From Neodontobutis hainanensis (taxonomy: Eukaryota > Chordata > Actinopteri > Gobiiformes > Odontobutidae), in contig JALDNG010000020.1 in assembly GCA_024349245.1 (NCBI GenBank), positions 21,075,501 to 21,139,500 on the forward strand: 64,000 nt of DNA, given 5' to 3'. The notes beneath the pieces are model-generated. The model was not told the DNA's origin. It saw only the letters and a program-made list of their open reading frames with translations, and did no database searches. Below are positions 60,535 through 64,000 of this stretch, piece by piece. The first letter of the stretch is position 1, and each line of letters starts with the position of its first letter. Both the position numbers and the translations under genes were made by a program.

Positions 60535-60755
60535 TAGGGGGCCACATAGGCCAGGTCTGGCACTGCATGAATGTGTGTGACTGTAGAGGTAAGTTTGGTG
60601 GAGGTCGGGGAAGGCTGTGAGCGCCTTGTGTATGGCAGGCACCCTCTCTGTCTGCCCCAGGTGTGACCCTGTGTGACTGGGGTGAATGGAAGCTTGATGT
60701 AAAGCGATTTGGGTGCCCAAGAAGGGTACAGAAAAGTGCTATATAAATGCATTGG
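60535..60755 (+). mobile_element. SINE body-and-tail fragment
   Basis: GAATGTGTGTGACTGTAGAG, CTCTCTGTCTGCCCCAGG and AAAGCGATTTGGGTGCCCAA match the SINE at 47314-47655 read on its coding strand. The tRNA-like head is absent. It ends GTGCTATATAAATGCAT. Confidence 0.75.
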
Positions 60756-61185
60756 CTTTTTCAACCCTTTTGGATTTTTTAATGTTCTACCTCATTTCTG
60801 GCACATGAACTATCCCTGGGACACAAAACACTTAGAGTTTGTGTTTGCGTTTGAACAGTTGTTTTTATTATCAATACTAATCTTATTTTATATAATTTTC
60901 TACTTATTTTGCTTTGATACATTTGAATTTGAACATATTTACTGGTTTTGTGCTTTAGTCACATCTCAGGCACCTTAATGAACCATCTTCTGTTGCTACT
61001 AAAATTACTATGTAATTACTGGGGCCGTAGTCATAGTCTAGCCTAAATGTGTTACACATGCGATGCCTGACCTGATGGCAGATGTACTCCCGGGTCACTC
61101 AAATGTTTTGTACAAACTACTTAGTAAGTAGTAAGTACTTGAATAAAGTCAGGTCCAATTGTATCCCACCAATAGTGTGAGTATA
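60756..61185. other. Unassigned stretch
   Basis: AT-rich, with a few TAATTAC/TAAGTAC words similar to 54598-54740. No gene. Confidence 0.4.
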
Positions 61186-61534
61186 GTGGGTATGCCCAAT
61201 CCAAGCATCTCTCATGGAACCCTTTAAAAGGTCCACAAGTAAGGGCGCCACCATCCAGTGATATACAGCAATATACCTCCATCCACCAGAGGGCAGGCTC
61301 CAAAAGCAGAAATATAAGGAGAAATCCAATGGCGACGTTACAAGTGTAAAAATCATGTTTACAGCCTGGTACAAAAGATGTCTCTGGTCTCTAAAGCTAA
61401 GTTTTTACTACATGTTAACTTTGGGGGTGAATTTTTGATTAATACGTCAGTTTATGCTATCTGAAAACTATAGATTTACTATGCAGTAAAAGCGAAAAGC
61501 CCGGATGTAACCGCCATTTTATTGCCCTGTCATA
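61186..61534 (+). repeat. Diverged repeat R2
   Basis: Second copy of R1. Its right edge (GCCCTGTCATAA) is the exact point where the second 1.35-kb module starts, so the module joins here at a sharp boundary. Confidence 0.75.
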
Positions 61535-61535
61535 A

Positions 61536-62883
61536 TGAGCTATAGTTTTAATGTAATGCGTTAAAGATGAATGTACATCATGGAAAAAGACCTGCGTCTT
61601 TTCTTTAGCCCATTTCTCTGACACCCTTTTTACACGAGCTGTTGCTGGTTCTGGGCTAATGCCAATGCTAGAAGATGTGCTTTGGTTTTACACACCAATA
61701 ATACAGGCTTTTGGTTCCAAAAACATGTTTCAACTCAGCACCAGCTTGATGCTGGTCCAGAAACAAGCACTGGGGAAGCCAGGTGCAGAGGGCGAGGCTA
61801 CAGTTCTGTGTCCAGGGAAAAAATAATTACGCCGTCATATTTTAAAGATGTGAAGCTGGACTTGGAGTGGAAGCAACAGTGGTCTGTGGAGGAATCCTAT
61901 TTTCTTCATCTTCCAGAGAGCAATTGCTGCACGCTTTTCAGCAGATTAGACGGATTGGTGTTTATTCTGTTCATGTGTAACCCGTGTTTCCTGAACCATC
62001 TTTATTATTATGATCCACTTCCTGTTCACTGCTACCCCAAGTTCCCTTTAATTAACGGGCTCACAGATGTCACTTAATCCTGTCTCCACCGCTCACACTG
62101 TGGCTGTGGGGTGCTATGGTCGGCCTTACTGAACCAAGCTATCTGGCTGGAAACCATTTTACACGCCGCCATTAATCATATAAGATTGGTTACTCCTGCC
62201 TGGAGAATTTCGAAAAACATCTTTATTTATTGTTTATCTTATTTGAGTTTATATTCAAGCCCAATTGTGGATAACACTTTACTTTAATATACGTGAACTT
62301 TTCATAGTAGCGCTAAAACAGCAATGAGCTGCCTTTTTCTTTTTTGAGAATTAATGGATTAACGTAGCCATGGGTATTCTTGATTGTTGCACAACATTAA
62401 TAATTTAGTATAGAATCTGCTTGAGTATTTTGAACCAGCAAAGTGTAAAAAATGATGAGACTGTGGCGCTCACGTGTCTTCCTTGTTGACAATCGGTGGA
62501 GTGCTGTTACGTCACCTTTCTTTGATTGGTTAACATTACTCTCATTACTCCCCAGCCCTTGAAACTGAATCCAAGCAACAGGGTATCAGATTAACTTCTT
62601 GGTATAAAATAGGAAAAGAGTCGCGGCTGGCCAGGATAGGGTTTTGGTACTTTTATTATAAAAATAAGTGCACTTGTGGATTTTTGTTTAAGCTTTGAAG
62701 CTATGGTAAATAACTATGATCTAGTGTCCGTGGCACTGGTGAATGAATGCAGAGCCAGCTCGCCCATAAGGCAAAATAGGCAAATGCTAAGGGCGCCTAT
62801 CCTCCAGGGGAACCACAAAATAAATGCTAAGGGCGCCTCAACTGACCAGCAAAAGGTGAACTACTGGCACAACAGCTAGAGCT
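61536..62883 (+). repeat. 1.35-kb module, copy 2
   Basis: Direct repeat of 56227-57575 (offset 5,309 bp). The terminal-repeat-like segment is at 61624-61663 and the 131-codon frame at 61682-62077. It ends at CAGCTAGAGCT like copy 1 but continues into an unrelated 23-bp array. Confidence 0.93.
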
Positions 62884-63759
62884 GCTAGTAGTGATGCGTT
62901 ACAGCTGCCAGTAGTGATGCGTTACAGCTGCCAGTAGTGATGCGTTACAGCTGCCAGTAGTGATGCGTTACAGCTGCCAGTAGTGATGCGTTACAGCTGC
63001 CAGTAGTGATGCGTTACAGCTGCCAGTAGTGATGCGTTACAGCTGCCAGTAGTGATGCGTTACAGCTGCCAGTAGTGATGCGTTAGAGCTGCCAGTAGTG
63101 ATGCGTTACAGCTGCCAGTAGTGATGCGTTAGAGCTGCCAGTAGTGATGCGTTACAGCTGCTAGTAATGACGCGTTACAGCTGCCAGTAGTGATGCGTTA
63201 CAGCTGCCAGTAGTGATGCGTTACAGGTGCCAGTAGTGATGCGTTACAGCTGCCAGTAGTGATGCGTTAGAGCTGCTAGTAATGACGCGTTACAGCTGCC
63301 AGTAGTGATGCGTTACAGCTGCCAGTAGTGATGCGTTACAGCTGCCAGTAGTGATGCGTTACAGCTGCTAGTAGTGATGCGTTACAGCTGCTAGTAGTGA
63401 TGCATTACAGGTGCCAGTAGTGATGCGTTAGAGCTGCCAGTAGTGATGCGTTACAGCTGCCAGTAGTGATGCGTTACAGCTGCCAGTAGTGATGCGTTAC
63501 AGCTGCCAGTAGTGATGCGTTACAGCTGCCAGTAGTGATGCGTTACAGCTGCTAGTAGTGATGCGTTACAGCTGCTAGTAGTGATGCATTACAGGTGCCA
63601 GTAGTGATGCGTTAGAGCTGCCAGTAGTGATGCGTTACAGATGCCAGTAGCTGCCATACTTTGGCTCTTTGTGGAAAATCGAGCTGGTTCTGGGACGGGA
63701 CCAGCCCCGAACTAATATAAGCACCAGCCCAGAACCAGCAACCACACGGTGGAAAAGGG
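61624..63759 (+). mobile_element. Putative DNA transposon containing module 2 and array B
   Basis: The left end (61624-61662) begins CCCTTTTTACACGAGC and contains TTGCTGGTTCTGGGCT. The right end (63721-63759), reversed, begins CCCTTTTCCACCGTGTGG and contains the same TTGCTGGTTCTGGGCT; about 31 of 39 positions match. Near the right end is a subterminal hairpin, GCTGGTTCTGGG (63683-63694) against CCCAGAACCAGC (63728-63739). No transposase is recognised and no target duplication is clear, so it would be non-autonomous. The superfamily is uncertain, with a hAT-like element most likely. Confidence 0.5.
62884..63655 (+). repeat. Array B: 23-bp minisatellite, about 33 copies
   Basis: The unit is CAGCTGCCAGTAGTGATGCG followed by TTA. 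Most copies hold the E-box CAGCTG. Variants are shared in blocks: the pair with TGCATTACAG recurs at 63401 and 63585 (184 bp, 8 units) and CTAGTAATGACG at 63161 and 63276 (115 bp, 5 units), so the array grew by block duplication. There are no unique spacers, so this is not a CRISPR. Confidence 0.96.
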
Positions 63760-64000
63760 ATAAATGTAACATTAGTCATTAGAATGCATAGATTTATTTA
63801 CATTGATTTTATTTAATTTATTATTGATCAAAGTTAATTGCTCGCAAGTGTAGAATATGTCAAATAATGACGAAATGCTTTGCTGTTGTTCTCTTACCAA
63901 TGCATTCAATTCAATATACTGTACATTGTTTTGCGGTGCAGCTGCTGTATTTTTATACTGTTCTGAAGATGATATATTGTCCTTTTAAACTTCACTGTCA
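63760..64000. other. Unassigned AT-rich end of the window
   Basis: No gene or repeat recognised. Confidence 0.4.

Noticed and set aside
56227..62883. The two 1.35-kb modules as LTRs of one large retrotransposon
   Set aside because: They do not end in CA, no primer-binding site or purine tract is next to them, there is no flanking duplication, and the sequence between them has no retroelement genes.
62884..63655. CRISPR-like array of regular 23-bp repeats
   Set aside because: Units are head to tail without unique spacers, and the setting is a vertebrate repeat region.

Overview
The window looks like non-coding, repeat-rich DNA from a ray-finned fish, probably a percomorph-type teleost. The case rests on repeat content: Tc1/mariner copies of fish type, Rex3-like (RTE) and L2/CR1-type LINE remnants, tRNA-derived SINEs whose tails resemble a LINE tail in the same window, hAT, PIF/Harbinger and small inverted-repeat elements, long (TA)n tracts and very large minisatellites. 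I found no intact protein-coding gene, rRNA, functional tRNA gene or CRISPR array. The species and the flanking genes cannot be read from this sequence.

Layout. 1-13 kb: AT-rich sequence with a hAT-type MITE that keeps its target duplication (660-1056), a Tc1 element split by a LINE tail (5336-6797), a (TA)n tract and small DNA-element remnants. 13-20 kb: SINE/(TA)n composite, a nearly perfect 410-bp-armed inverted-repeat element with a 6-bp target duplication (15545-16625), an inverted-repeat element carrying a dead LINE reverse transcriptase (16654-18622), and a dead Rex3-like LINE (18840-19700). 20-32 kb: mostly unassigned sequence with MITEs, a hAT BED-finger fragment and some stretches that look like conserved non-coding DNA.

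32.46-37.20 kb: a very young LTR retrotransposon. Its 525- and 496-bp LTRs differ only by repeat-length indels, the 5-bp duplication GTTTT flanks it, and a purine tract precedes the 3' LTR. In place of gag-pol it carries about 3.7 kb made almost wholly of eight successive, mostly unrelated minisatellites. 37-56 kb: unassigned sequence with Harbinger, Tc1, SINE and L2 pieces.

56.2-63.8 kb: a 1.35-kb module occurs twice in direct orientation (about 99% identical). Each copy ends at the same base, but is followed by a different tandem array: an 18-bp-based array of about 2.1 kb in the first, a 23-bp array of about 0.77 kb in the second. The second copy lies between terminal inverted repeats.

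The most unusual structures are therefore repeat structures: the minisatellite-filled LTR element, the module with two alternative arrays, and the foldback element with promoter-like arms. Long open frames inside the arrays are by-products of short stop-free units and are not annotated as genes.
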